Shown piece by piece: positions 8,756 through 15,611 of a DNA stretch of 32,424 nucleotides. The notes beneath the pieces are model-generated. The model saw nothing but the letters and a program-made list of their open reading frames with translations, did no database searches and was not told the origin of the DNA. The position numbers and the translations under genes are program-made. The DNA is from Pseudopedobacter sp. (GTDB taxonomy: Bacteria; Bacteroidota; Bacteroidia; Sphingobacteriales; Sphingobacteriaceae), in the NCBI GenBank assembly GCA_014378105.1, contig JACMOI010000185.1, forward strand, positions 1 through 32,424, given 5' to 3'. Numbering within the stretch: position 1 is the first letter of the stretch; every line of letters begins with the position of its first letter.

Positions 8756-8783
8756 GCAATACACAATACTTAATACGCAATAC
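8756..8783 (+). repeat. Four tandem 7-bp units upstream of serS
   Basis: The units are GCAATAC, ACAATAC, TTAATAC and GCAATAC, back to back. They end exactly where the proposed serS promoter element begins and lie 25 to 52 bases before the start codon. Confidence 0.6.
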
Positions 8784-8791
8784 TATATTTG
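8784..8791 (+). promoter_or_regulatory. Putative Bacteroidota -7 element of serS
   Basis: TATATTTG matches the phylum's TAnnTTTG -7 consensus and lies 17 bases upstream of the serS ATG, giving a short leader. I do not see a clear TTG at the -33 position, so the call rests on one element. Confidence 0.4.
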
Positions 8792-8807
8792 TAAAAAATT
8801 TAAAAAG

Positions 8808-10088
8808 ATGCTGCAAGTTAGTTATATCCGCGAAAATAAAGAGGAAGTTTTAGAGCGATTAAGTTTAAGGAATATCGATAAGCTAGAATTGATTAATACA
8901 ATTGATGAAATTATTCATTTAGATAATCAACGAAAAAGTGTCCAGATTGACGCAGATAATTTATTGTTTCATTCAAATGCTGCTGCAAAGCAGATTGGGG
9001 AGTTAATGCGTAATGGTAAAAAAGACGAAGCAGAATCACTTAAAGCAGCGACCTCCAAAAATAAAGAGGAGATCAAAAAACTACAGGAAGATTTAAGTGG
9101 TGTGGAGCATGAATTACATCAAAAATTGGTTCAGTTACCTAATCTTCCACATCACAGCGTCCCTAAAGGGAAAACGCCTGAAGAGAATGAAGTGGTTTTA
9201 ATAAATGGTGAATTACCAAAATTACCAGAAAAATCTTTGCCACATTGGGAACTGGCAGCTAAATACAATTTGATAGATTTTGAATTAGGCGTTAAAATTG
9301 CTGGAGCAGGGTTCCCTGTTTATAAAGGTAAAGGAGCTAAGATGCAGAGAGCTTTAATCAATTTCTTTTTAGCCGAAGCGGATAAGGCAGGGTATGAAGA
9401 AATGATGGTCCCTTTATTGGTAAATGAAGCATCTGGTTTTGGAACTGGGCAGTTGCCGGATAAAGAAGGACAGATGTATCATGTGGGAATAGATAATTTA
9501 TATTTGATTCCAACGGCCGAAGTTCCGGTGACTAATCTTTACAGAGATGTTATTTTAAAAGAAGAAGAATTACCAGTTAAAAACTGTGGTTATACGCCAT
9601 GTTTCCGTCGCGAAGCAGGTTCTTACGGAGCTCACGTTCGTGGTTTAAATCGTTTACACCAGTTTGATAAAGTAGAGATTGTTCAGGTGGTTCATCCAGA
9701 TACTTCCTATGAAGTTTTGGAGCAGATGAGTATACATGTTCAAAGCTTGTTACAGAAATTAGGCTTGCAGTATAGAGTGTTGAGATTATGCGGTGGGGAT
9801 ATGGGTTTTACTTCAGCTTTAACTTATGATATGGAAGTATATAGTGCTGCACAGGAACGTTGGTTAGAAGTTTCTTCTGTTTCTAACTTCGAGACTTTCC
9901 AAAGTAACCGTTTGAAATTACGTTACAAGGGCAAAGAAGGTAAAACTCAATTGCCACATACTTTAAATGGAAGTGCTTTAGCCTTACCAAGAATTCTGGC
10001 TTCCATTTTAGAGAATTACCAAACTGAAGATGGCATTAAAGTGCCAGCATGTTTGGTGCCCTTTACTGGTTTTGATTTTATAGATTAA
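8808..10088 (+). CDS. serS: Seryl-tRNA synthetase
   Basis: SerRS charges tRNA-Ser, and also tRNA-Sec where present. The 426-residue length is standard. The N-terminal long antiparallel coiled coil (about 25-110) binds the tRNA arm. The class II catalytic core follows, with motif 2 CFRREAGSYGAHVRGLNRLH (about 265-284) and motif 3 near the C-terminus (LNGSALALPRILASILENYQ). TAEVPVTN (about 237-244) lines the serine pocket. It is monocistronic: divergent from rsmI, with a terminator 20 bases after its stop. Confidence 0.97.
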   Translation: MLQVSYIRENKEEVLERLSLRNIDKLELINTIDEIIHLDNQRKSVQIDADNLLFHSNAAAKQIGELMRNGKKDEAESLKAATSKNKEEIKKLQEDLSGVEHELHQKLVQLPNLPHHSVPKGKTPEENEVVLINGELPKLPEKSLPHWELAAKYNLIDFELGVKIAGAGFPVYKGKGAKMQRALINFFLAEADKAGYEEMMVPLLVNEASGFGTGQLPDKEGQMYHVGIDNLYLIPTAEVPVTNLYRDVILKEEELPVKNCGYTPCFRREAGSYGAHVRGLNRLHQFDKVEIVQVVHPDTSYEVLEQMSIHVQSLLQKLGLQYRVLRLCGGDMGFTSALTYDMEVYSAAQERWLEVSSVSNFETFQSNRLKLRYKGKEGKTQLPHTLNGSALALPRILASILENYQTEDGIKVPACLVPFTGFDFID

Positions 10089-10107
10089 CAAAATGTATCA
10101 AAACAAA

Positions 10108-10142
10108 AAAGCCTTTATCTGCAAAAGATAAAGGCTTTTTTT
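10108..10142. terminator. Bidirectional terminator between serS and the DUF4112 gene
   Basis: AAAAGCCTTTATCT and AGATAAAGGCTTTT pair around a short GCAAA loop, with A residues before and T residues after. The hairpin can end transcripts from both convergent genes. Confidence 0.85.
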
Positions 10143-10156
10143 ATGATTGCTATTTT

Positions 10157-10618
10157 CTAACTGAATGAGCTAATGAGCCAAGCAGCTAATGCCCAAATTC
10201 CCCAAATCGCAAGAAATAGAATAATAACAAAACCTATCAGATAAGCGGTTAAAATTCCTTTCCCGCTGCCTGTATGTTTTCCTTCTTGGTAATGTTCTTT
10301 TAATAAAATAAGATTACGGTTATTAGATTTAAAGTAAAAATCAAAAATCCAACCAATAATCGGAATGGCACCAATAAGCGTGTCGATTAAAACATTGCCC
10401 AACATTTTGACCACAATCTTGCTGCTTGCACCATGTTTTCTCATGGTATAAACCATCATTAATGAAACTAGGGTAGTTGCTCCGTCTCCAGCAAAAGGGA
10501 TAAGGTTAAGAATAGGGTCTAAACCAAATTTAAAATTTCCAACACTAAACTGGCTATCCAATAGTTTAGAAATCCATTCGATATGTTTTAAGCGGGAATC
10601 AGTTTTTTCAACTTTCAT
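10157..10618 (-). CDS. DUF4112 membrane protein
   Basis: The 153-residue protein matches the DUF4112 pattern: an N-terminal helix (LKHIEWISKLLDSQFSVGNF), FGLDPILNLIPFAGD (about 33-47), the VVKMLGNVLIDTLIGAIPIIG segment (about 74-93) and FDFYFKSNNRN. There are two or three hydrophobic helices, including a C-terminal one (about 128-150). The family is widespread and uncharacterised. It stands alone, convergent with serS. Confidence 0.85.
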   Translation of the reverse strand: MKVEKTDSRLKHIEWISKLLDSQFSVGNFKFGLDPILNLIPFAGDGATTLVSLMMVYTMRKHGASSKIVVKMLGNVLIDTLIGAIPIIGWIFDFYFKSNNRNLILLKEHYQEGKHTGSGKGILTAYLIGFVIILFLAIWGIWALAAWLISSFS

Positions 10619-10690
10619 GTAGAGTGCGTTACAAAATGCGTACCTGATTAAAACTTATGTTTATTGAAACAAACTAAGATAAATTAAAAG

Positions 10691-10760
10691 GATGGAAGCG
10701 CCCGCTTGTATGGAATGGGCAGGAATATCAGCTTTGTAGCTAATGAATGATGTTATCAAG
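10691..10760 (+). repeat. Dispersed intergenic repeat, copy C (diverged)
   Basis: GGATGGAAGCGCC, GGCAGGAATATC, GCTTTGTAGCTAA align in order with copy A (GATTGAAGCGCC, CAGGGATACC, GGCTTAGTGACTAA). The right part found in copies A and B is lost or strongly diverged. It lies in the 345-base gap between the DUF4112 gene and the next gene. Confidence 0.4.
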
Positions 10761-10770
10761 CTAAGGAATT

Positions 10771-10799
10771 TTGTCATGTCGACGTTAGGAGACATCTCA
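10771..10799. repeat. REP-like intergenic element
   Basis: TTGTCATGTCGACGTTAGGA followed by GACATCTCA resembles the short 'GTCATttCGACg-aGGAGAaATCTC' elements that recur between genes in this phylum. ATGTC and GACAT can pair. The family assignment is from memory of such elements. The rest of the gap up to 10917 shows nothing I can name. Confidence 0.35.
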
Positions 10800-10917
10800 C
10801 CTACAAGTAGCCATTTTAAAATTTGTTGACGTTTCTAAACCTATTTGCGAAATTTATTTTCGACGGAACTACGTTTCTCATCTTAGTCGTGATGATGCGA
10901 TGTACAGAAAAGTACTT

Positions 10918-10938
10918 TAACTTAATGGTATTAAGTTA
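10918..10938 (-). terminator. Stem-loop after the kinase-fold gene
   Basis: TAACTTAAT and ATTAAGTTA form a perfect 9-bp inverted repeat with a 3-nt loop, 25 bases past the stop codon of the minus-strand gene ending at 10964. On that strand it is followed by AAAGTACTTTT rather than a clean T run, so it may be an AT-rich terminator or an RNA-stabilising hairpin. Confidence 0.4.
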
Positions 10939-10963
10939 TCAGGCGATATGAAATTGCAAAAAT

Positions 10964-12016
10964 TTATAAATTCTTATTCTCCATACAAACAATGATATGT
11001 GAATTCACCATTTTACCCATGTGAGTGATGTTTAAAAAAAGATTATTCTGATGATAATCAGCTAGCTCTTTACCAAGTGCAGCTGTTTTTTCTGGTGGAG
11101 CCAACTCTGTGGTAAGTGACGCGTTGTAAAGGTCTTTTAATCTGTAGCGACCCAATTTAATACGGTGGCTAATAATACTTCGCTCTTCCTGTTGGTATTG
11201 TTTCATGGTTTTTTCGTTGATACTATCAATCCCCATGAAAACAAGATTATTATTTTCTTTAAAATATTGCGGCATGTATAAGCGCAGTTTGCCTTCATAA
11301 GATTGCTGATCGAAATCGATGGCCCGGATCCGGTATTGGTTCCCTTCAATATCTGGCGTAATATCCACCACAAAATTGTAGGAACGCATATCGCCTAATA
11401 AACGGACAAAACAGCGTTCGTTAAATTTCACAAACTCTTTACTGATTCGGGTTTGATTAAATTTCACACCATCCAAATATTCGTTTACAAAAACATCGCC
11501 CGGTAACCCAGGGATGTGCTCTTCTATCAGGGTATCATCATCCGTAAAATAACTGATTCGGTTAGGCGATAAAATATGTTCTAACTCCAAACCATAAACA
11601 CGAGAAGCATCGGCTCGTTTTACGTAAAAATGGTCGTAATTATCATTCAATCGGTTAATGATACGTACCCTAAAAGGATGTGAGTTTCCAAAAGAACAAT
11701 AGTCAATTCGTGATACGGAAAGATGATCCATTACGTCTAGCCTTCCTGATGCATGCATCAAAGAATAAATATATTTAAGGGCAGGGTAGAGCTCTTTCAT
11801 TTCACCTTCATCGTAATAAACGGTTTGCCACAGGGTGTCTTTATCGTTTTTATCTAATAAAGGGGTAGAAAGATTGAAACGCAACATATCTGAATATTGC
11901 AAAGGAAGTTTCATTTCCCTGTCGTATTTTAACAGATATTGTTTTAAAGGATTTTCTATTGGATAGAAGATCTTCTTTTTGGATGGAACGTCGTTTCTTT
12001 CTAATGCACTACTCAT
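10964..12016 (-). CDS. Conserved protein with kinase-fold (APH-like) motifs
   Basis: I do not recognise this 350-residue protein as a named family. Its middle reads like an aminoglycoside-phosphotransferase/protein-kinase fold: FYVKRADASRVYGLELEHIL (130-149) offers a lysine and a helix-C-type acidic residue, EEHIPG (165-170) resembles the hinge, LGDMRSYNFVVD (207-218) resembles the catalytic loop (Asp209, Asn214), and AIDFDQQ (232-238) resembles the metal-binding D-F-G/D-x-D site. Residues 1-100 and the C-terminal 100 are unique. It has no signal peptide or membrane helix, so a cytosolic small-molecule or protein kinase is possible. It is downstream of the SIMPL gene on the same strand, with a terminator between them. 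Function is inference. Confidence 0.55.
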   Translation of the reverse strand: MSSALERNDVPSKKKIFYPIENPLKQYLLKYDREMKLPLQYSDMLRFNLSTPLLDKNDKDTLWQTVYYDEGEMKELYPALKYIYSLMHASGRLDVMDHLSVSRIDYCSFGNSHPFRVRIINRLNDNYDHFYVKRADASRVYGLELEHILSPNRISYFTDDDTLIEEHIPGLPGDVFVNEYLDGVKFNQTRISKEFVKFNERCFVRLLGDMRSYNFVVDITPDIEGNQYRIRAIDFDQQSYEGKLRLYMPQYFKENNNLVFMGIDSINEKTMKQYQQEERSIISHRIKLGRYRLKDLYNASLTTELAPPEKTAALGKELADYHQNNLFLNITHMGKMVNSHIIVCMENKNL

Positions 12017-12020
12017 TAAC

Positions 12021-12028
12021 CAAAGCTA
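12021..12028 (-). promoter_or_regulatory. Putative -7 element close to the start of the kinase-fold gene
   Basis: On the minus strand TAGCTTTG matches TAnnTTTG exactly, with a TTG 23 bases upstream, at the long end of the usual spacing. It ends 4 bases before the ATG at 12016, which would give a nearly leaderless transcript. A promoter is expected here because a terminator separates the gene from the SIMPL gene. Confidence 0.3.
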
Positions 12029-12051
12029 ACATTTGTAATGTTCTTTTAAAA

Positions 12052-12075
12052 CAAAAAAACCTCCTGTTGAGGAGG
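12052..12075 (-). terminator. Rho-independent terminator of the SIMPL gene
   Basis: On the minus strand CCTCCT and AGGAGG pair around CAAC and run into seven T residues. It lies 24 to 47 bases after the SIMPL stop codon. Confidence 0.85.
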
Positions 12076-12098
12076 CTCTTTCTGCTTTTCAAAATATT

Positions 12099-12785
12099 TT
12101 ATTTGATTTCGAACACGGCATTAATTTGCGCAGTTATTTTGATCTTTTTGAAATCAATATTAGGCATGGCCATATCTGCTGATTCAGCTTTCATCATTTG
12201 ATTTCTGTATATGGGTTGTGGGTAAGTGGTATTTTCGCTGTCTTGTATCTCTAATGCGCTACCTAATCTTTCTCCAATGGCTTCCACTAAATAAGTCGCT
12301 TTTTCTTTAGCTTGTCTTAAAGCTTTGATTTTTAAATCCTTTTTCATCTCGTTTTCTTTAGAATAAGCATAGCGGTCGATATTTGTGTATGCAATTCCTT
12401 TTGGATCAACCGAAGCAAGAATATCATTCAGGTTATTTAGATTAGTTACTTTAATGCTGTACTGTTTTGAGGCCAAGAATGTAGGGTCTTTTTTCTTCTC
12501 CCAATAGTTGGTATAAGAACTGATGTTGTTGATCATAAAATCTTCATTTGCGATACCGGCTTTAATGACTGCCTTTTGTAACTGAGATTCCAATTCTTCT
12601 ATACTTACCCTTTTTTTATTGTCTTTAAGGTATTCTTTTAATGATATTCCAACATAAATTTCATCTGGCGTAACCTCTTGTTCGGCCATGCCGCTTACAT
12701 TAATTTTTTTTCGGGTATCTACAGTTTGTGCTAAAGCGGCAAACGTTGTTAAAGCTATAACTGCACTTAAAAAGATCTTTTTCAT
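12099..12785 (-). CDS. Exported SIMPL-domain (DUF541) protein
   Basis: The 228-residue protein has a signal peptide (MKKIFLSAVIALTTFAALA, cleavage before QTV near residue 20). A SIMPL domain follows, recognised by INVSGMAEQEVTPDEIYVGISL (about 28-49), the YSIKVTNLNNLNDILA strand-helix unit and the ALRQAKEKATYLVEAIGERLG helix (about 154-174). SIMPL/DUF541 proteins (E. coli YggE, BP26 of Brucella) assemble into rings in the cell envelope and are linked to oxidative-stress protection. No partner gene is obvious. Its start lies 27 bases from an exact 28-bp repeat shared with 15568-15595. Confidence 0.88.
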   Translation of the reverse strand: MKKIFLSAVIALTTFAALAQTVDTRKKINVSGMAEQEVTPDEIYVGISLKEYLKDNKKRVSIEELESQLQKAVIKAGIANEDFMINNISSYTNYWEKKKDPTFLASKQYSIKVTNLNNLNDILASVDPKGIAYTNIDRYAYSKENEMKKDLKIKALRQAKEKATYLVEAIGERLGSALEIQDSENTTYPQPIYRNQMMKAESADMAMPNIDFKKIKITAQINAVFEIK

Positions 12786-12811
12786 AATATTTTATGTTTG
12801 TTTATAAGTAT

Positions 12812-12839
12812 GATGAAATCATCGTACCAATTCCATAAA
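12812..12839. repeat. 28-bp exact direct repeat, left copy
   Basis: The sequence starts GATGAAATCATCGTACC and ends CCATAAA; an identical 28 bases stand at 15568-15595. An AT-rich region after both copies (GAAAATATTTT / GAAATATTTTT) is also alike, so the shared element may be about 50 bp. The two copies bound a 2.8-kb block. GATGAAATCATC is itself a small dyad. Confidence 0.85.
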
Positions 12840-13078
12840 TCAATTGAAAATATTTTATTTTCTTGGAATAGATGAGTAGAATCAAAAACAATAATCTTCT
12901 CTATTATTTGAATTAACTGTTTATCAGAGTGGTTATTTCTTGAGAATGAGTTTGAAATTATTTCATAAAATATGACGTTTCATAAATTACAGATTTTTAG
13001 AAAACTTACTATTCTAAAATTTAGTTCATGCGAAAAACAAAATAGCTTAAATCTCGGTTACTATAAAAAATTATTATT

Positions 13079-13903
13079 ATGAAACTAAACTGCTTAAAAA
13101 TTGGATTTGCTATTTCTTCAATAGCTTTAATGATGTTCTCCTGTAAAAAAGATAGTAGCGTACCAGCTCCAACTGTTACCAAACAATGGACCATAGCTTT
13201 GTCTGCTAAAAATGAGGTACCTGCACCAATAAACAGAGTCGAAACAGGAACAGCAACCTTAGAATTACGGTCAGATAATTCTTTAAAGTACACGATATTG
13301 GTAAATAATCTAGCTAGTGGAGATGCATTAATGGCTGCTCATTTACATGTAGGGAATGTAATTACTAGTGGAGGGGTTATTTTAAGTCTAAATCCAATGT
13401 TTACTGGTGGAAACGCAACTGGAACGATTGCAAATGTTCGTCAAACTTTGGTGGATAGCTTAAAAAATGATGCGAATGAGCTCTATTTTAATGTTCATTC
13501 TTCTCAAGTAGGATCTGGTATTGTAAGAGGGCAATTAAATGTTGGTATTGAACTGGCTGCGGATATTGCATTATCTGGTGCAAACGAAGCTCCTAATGCA
13601 GTAAATACAACGGCTAAGGGTCTTGCTATCTTAAGGTTAACTTCTGATAAAAAGCTTTATTCTAAAGTTACAATTACTACTCTTGAACAAGGTGACGCTA
13701 TGGCTGCAGCTCATATCCACAAAGGTGCTAGTGGAGTAAGTGGTCCAGTAATTTTAGCCTTAAACAATTCTACAGATTTTGGTACTGCAAAAATGTTTAC
13801 GGTAGACGATGCGTTATTCACATCTTTAAAAACAGATGCAATATATGTAAATGCCCATTCGACAAATTACCCAGGTGGAATTGTTCGTGGTCAAATTAGA
13901 TAA
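13079..13903 (+). CDS. Lipoprotein with two CHRD domains
   Basis: The 274-residue protein begins with a lipoprotein signal ending MMFSC (Cys22), followed by KKDSS, so it should be acylated; Lnt is encoded in this window. Two CHRD domains follow (about 37-152 and 158-274). Each has a K/A-N-E-x-P-A/N opening, an AAHLH/AAHIH motif (about 107-111 and 210-214), and a closing N-V/A-H-S-x(5-7)-G-I-V-R-G-Q. CHRD was described from chordin and occurs in many bacterial surface proteins; the bacterial role is unknown. No neighbour suggests a function. A terminator follows. Confidence 0.9.
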   Translation: MKLNCLKIGFAISSIALMMFSCKKDSSVPAPTVTKQWTIALSAKNEVPAPINRVETGTATLELRSDNSLKYTILVNNLASGDALMAAHLHVGNVITSGGVILSLNPMFTGGNATGTIANVRQTLVDSLKNDANELYFNVHSSQVGSGIVRGQLNVGIELAADIALSGANEAPNAVNTTAKGLAILRLTSDKKLYSKVTITTLEQGDAMAAAHIHKGASGVSGPVILALNNSTDFGTAKMFTVDDALFTSLKTDAIYVNAHSTNYPGGIVRGQIR

Positions 13904-13923
13904 TTAGAAGATCCATAAAATAT

Positions 13924-13959
13924 AAACCAGATTGGGTAATAATTCAGTCTGGTTTTTTT
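13924..13959 (+). terminator. Rho-independent terminator of the CHRD gene
   Basis: AAACCAGA (13924-13931) pairs with TCTGGTTT (13948-13955), enclosing a 16-nt loop, and the descending arm merges into a run of seven T residues. Confidence 0.8.
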
Positions 13960-14007
13960 ATGTCTATTTTTTAAAATAAGGTTTAATGTAGAGGATGTTA
14001 AAAACGT

Positions 14008-14118
14008 TTATATTTTAAATTTAAGTTTATAACTGTATTTCATTAATTGAACAATTGTATCCGCAATTTCTGTTAAAGCATCGATTTGATGGTCCTTCTC
14101 TTCAGCAATAGGTGTTTT
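14008..14118 (-). pseudogene. Possible 3' remnant of a minus-strand gene
   Basis: The minus strand is open for 36 codons with protein-like composition (PIAEEKDHQIDALTEIADTI, then VQLMKYSYKL...) before a TAA at 14008-14010. It is closed by an in-frame TAA upstream at 14119-14121 and has no start codon at a sensible place. It abuts the kinase remnant beginning near 14123. I do not recognise the family; chance openness is possible. Confidence 0.3.
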
Positions 14119-14122
14119 TTAA

Positions 14123-14297
14123 CTAATAGTATCTATAAAAGAAAAAATCTTCTAACCTTTTTTTACTACGAAACCTACCTGAAAAAGAACGGGCTTAGGC
14201 TTGAGCTTAAGTTGTGATATTGTAAAAGCACATGGCGAAGAACTGGAAGTTGAAACGAAATAAGGGGAAACTACAGGGTCTATTATTCAATTTCCAT
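14123..14297 (+). pseudogene. Decayed C-terminal end of a histidine kinase (fragment 1)
   Basis: Translation in one frame gives VSIKEKIF-stop-PFFTTKPT-stop-KRTGLGLSLSCDIVKAHG, then EELEVETK-stop. This is the end of a HATPase domain (F box and G2 box) and matches the tail of the intact kinase at 19677-21704, where the stops are Gln and Gly. Three stops and the missing front show that it is dead. The remaining bases up to 14367 hold no other recognisable feature. Confidence 0.8.
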
Positions 14298-14367
14298 TCA
14301 TCTATAGGATCCTTAAATAGGTTAGAAATAAAGCTTTAAAAAATTATTAACTTGTAAAAATTTAAAT

Positions 14368-15297
14368 ATGAAATCAATAAAAAACTCCGAATATATGATC
14401 TCAGACAACAATAGGAGAAAATTCATTACCACAACATCAAAAGCGATTGGATCAATCCTACTTCTATCATCGCCTTTATTGAGTTTTGCGAACGGTTTTA
14501 TTTACAAAGAAAGCATAACAGTGGGTGAAATCATGGATTTGTTTATTGCAGAAGTGCCAGACGCACCCATTGATAAAACCGTCGACACTTTAAAATCAGG
14601 CAGTCGCGATATCGTTGTAACAGGAATTGTGACATCCATGTTTGCTACCATTGAAGTAATTAAAAGAGCTATTGAACTGGGGGCGAACTTTATTATAGCC
14701 CATGAACCTACTTTCTACAATCATACCGATGATACAGACTGGCTTGAAAATGATGAAGTGTATAAGTATAAAGCTAATCTTTTAAAGAGAAATAATATTG
14801 CTGTTTGGCGTAACCACGATTATATACACAGGCATAATCCGGATGGCGTGTTTAAAGGATTGGTATCTCAATTAGGCTGGACAAATTTTTACGATGTTAA
14901 AAAGAGTGTTGCCACTATTCCTCAAATAACCTTGAAAGGGCTGATAGAACATTCAAAAATAAAACTTGGGATACCTGCAGTACGGTACGCTGGGGCACTT
15001 ACGCAACCGTGTAAAAAAGTATTACTGATGCCCGGTGCTGGCGGTGGAAGAAGACAGATAACAAATATTGGAAATGAAAAACCAGATGTACTGATGTGTG
15101 GCGAATTACAGGAATGGGAAACGGCTGAATATGTAAGAGATGCCAGAGCTATGGGTCAGCAATTGTCTTTAATTGTTTTGGGTCATATTGCAAGTGAAGA
15201 AGCGGGATCAGAGTATATGGTCTCCTGGCTGAAAGAAAAAGTACCAGGTGTGCGAGCCACTCACGTTTCTGCAAAAAATTCATTATTGTTCTTATAA
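14368..15297 (+). CDS. Exported NIF3-like dinuclear metal-site protein
   Basis: The 309-residue protein has an N-terminal twin-arginine-type signal (NRRKFITTTSKAIGS, 14-28, then a hydrophobic stretch to Phe40-Ala41). The mature part matches the NIF3/DUF34 family: IIAHEPTFY (109-117) in place of the usual H-H-P-x-F, RNHDYIHR (148-155), and GHIASEEAGSE (272-282), which supply the metal ligands. NIF3 proteins form hexamers with a dimetal centre. Most are cytosolic and linked to nucleotide or cofactor metabolism, so an exported version is unusual. Met10 is an alternative start that still keeps the signal. It sits between two kinase remnants. Confidence 0.85.
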   Translation: MKSIKNSEYMISDNNRRKFITTTSKAIGSILLLSSPLLSFANGFIYKESITVGEIMDLFIAEVPDAPIDKTVDTLKSGSRDIVVTGIVTSMFATIEVIKRAIELGANFIIAHEPTFYNHTDDTDWLENDEVYKYKANLLKRNNIAVWRNHDYIHRHNPDGVFKGLVSQLGWTNFYDVKKSVATIPQITLKGLIEHSKIKLGIPAVRYAGALTQPCKKVLLMPGAGGGRRQITNIGNEKPDVLMCGELQEWETAEYVRDARAMGQQLSLIVLGHIASEEAGSEYMVSWLKEKVPGVRATHVSAKNSLLFL

Positions 15298-15300
15298 AGA

Positions 15301-15489
15301 CCAATTGGCATTTATCAAAATATAGTAGGCAATATCTTCCAACCTTTCTTCACCTCCAAACCTAGAGGAAAAGGAACCGGTTTGGGTTTGAGCTTAAATT
15401 ATGATGTGGTAAAGGCGCATGGTGGGGAACTCAAAGTGTAGACAGTTGAGGGAGAAGGATCAACATTTATTATTACATTAGAATCATAA
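15301..15489 (+). pseudogene. Decayed C-terminal end of a histidine kinase (fragment 2)
   Basis: One frame reads [46 protein letters not shown]-stop-TVEGEGSTFIITLES-stop. It parallels residues about 617-675 of the intact kinase at 19677-21704, with a single internal TAG (near 15439) and the same normal stop. The rest of the kinase is missing. Together with 15506-15562 it copies the junction between the intact kinase and the amidase gene. Confidence 0.88.
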
Positions 15490-15505
15490 ATAATTATAAC
15501 CCAAA

Positions 15506-15562
15506 ATGATACGTAACTGTTATTTAACAATCCTTGCCATTATATTATTTTCTGTTGTTTAA
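15506..15562 (+). pseudogene. Truncated start of an M20 amidase gene
   Basis: ATG opens MIRNCYLTILAIILFSVV and hits TAA. The intact amidase at 21723 begins MIRTCYLTILAITLFSVV, so this is its signal-peptide end, cut off 6 bases before the right-hand 28-bp repeat. The spacer before it also matches that between kinase and amidase at 21705-21722. Confidence 0.88.
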
Positions 15563-15567
15563 ATGAA

Positions 15568-15595
15568 GATGAAATCATCGTACCAATTCCATAAA
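15568..15595. repeat. 28-bp exact direct repeat, right copy
   Basis: These bases are identical to 12812-12839 and in the same orientation. They begin 6 bases after the amidase fragment stops, so the repeat marks a rearrangement end-point. Confidence 0.85.
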
Positions 15596-15611
15596 AAGAG
15601 ATGAAATATTT

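Noticed and set aside
10771..10799. Transposon terminal inverted repeat
   Set aside because: No partner copy or transposase lies nearby; it fits a short REP-like intergenic element.
14138..14270. Recoding (selenocysteine or stop read-through) in the kinase fragment
   Set aside because: TAA, TGA and TAA all interrupt it, the front of the gene is absent and no recoding structure is visible; decay is simpler.
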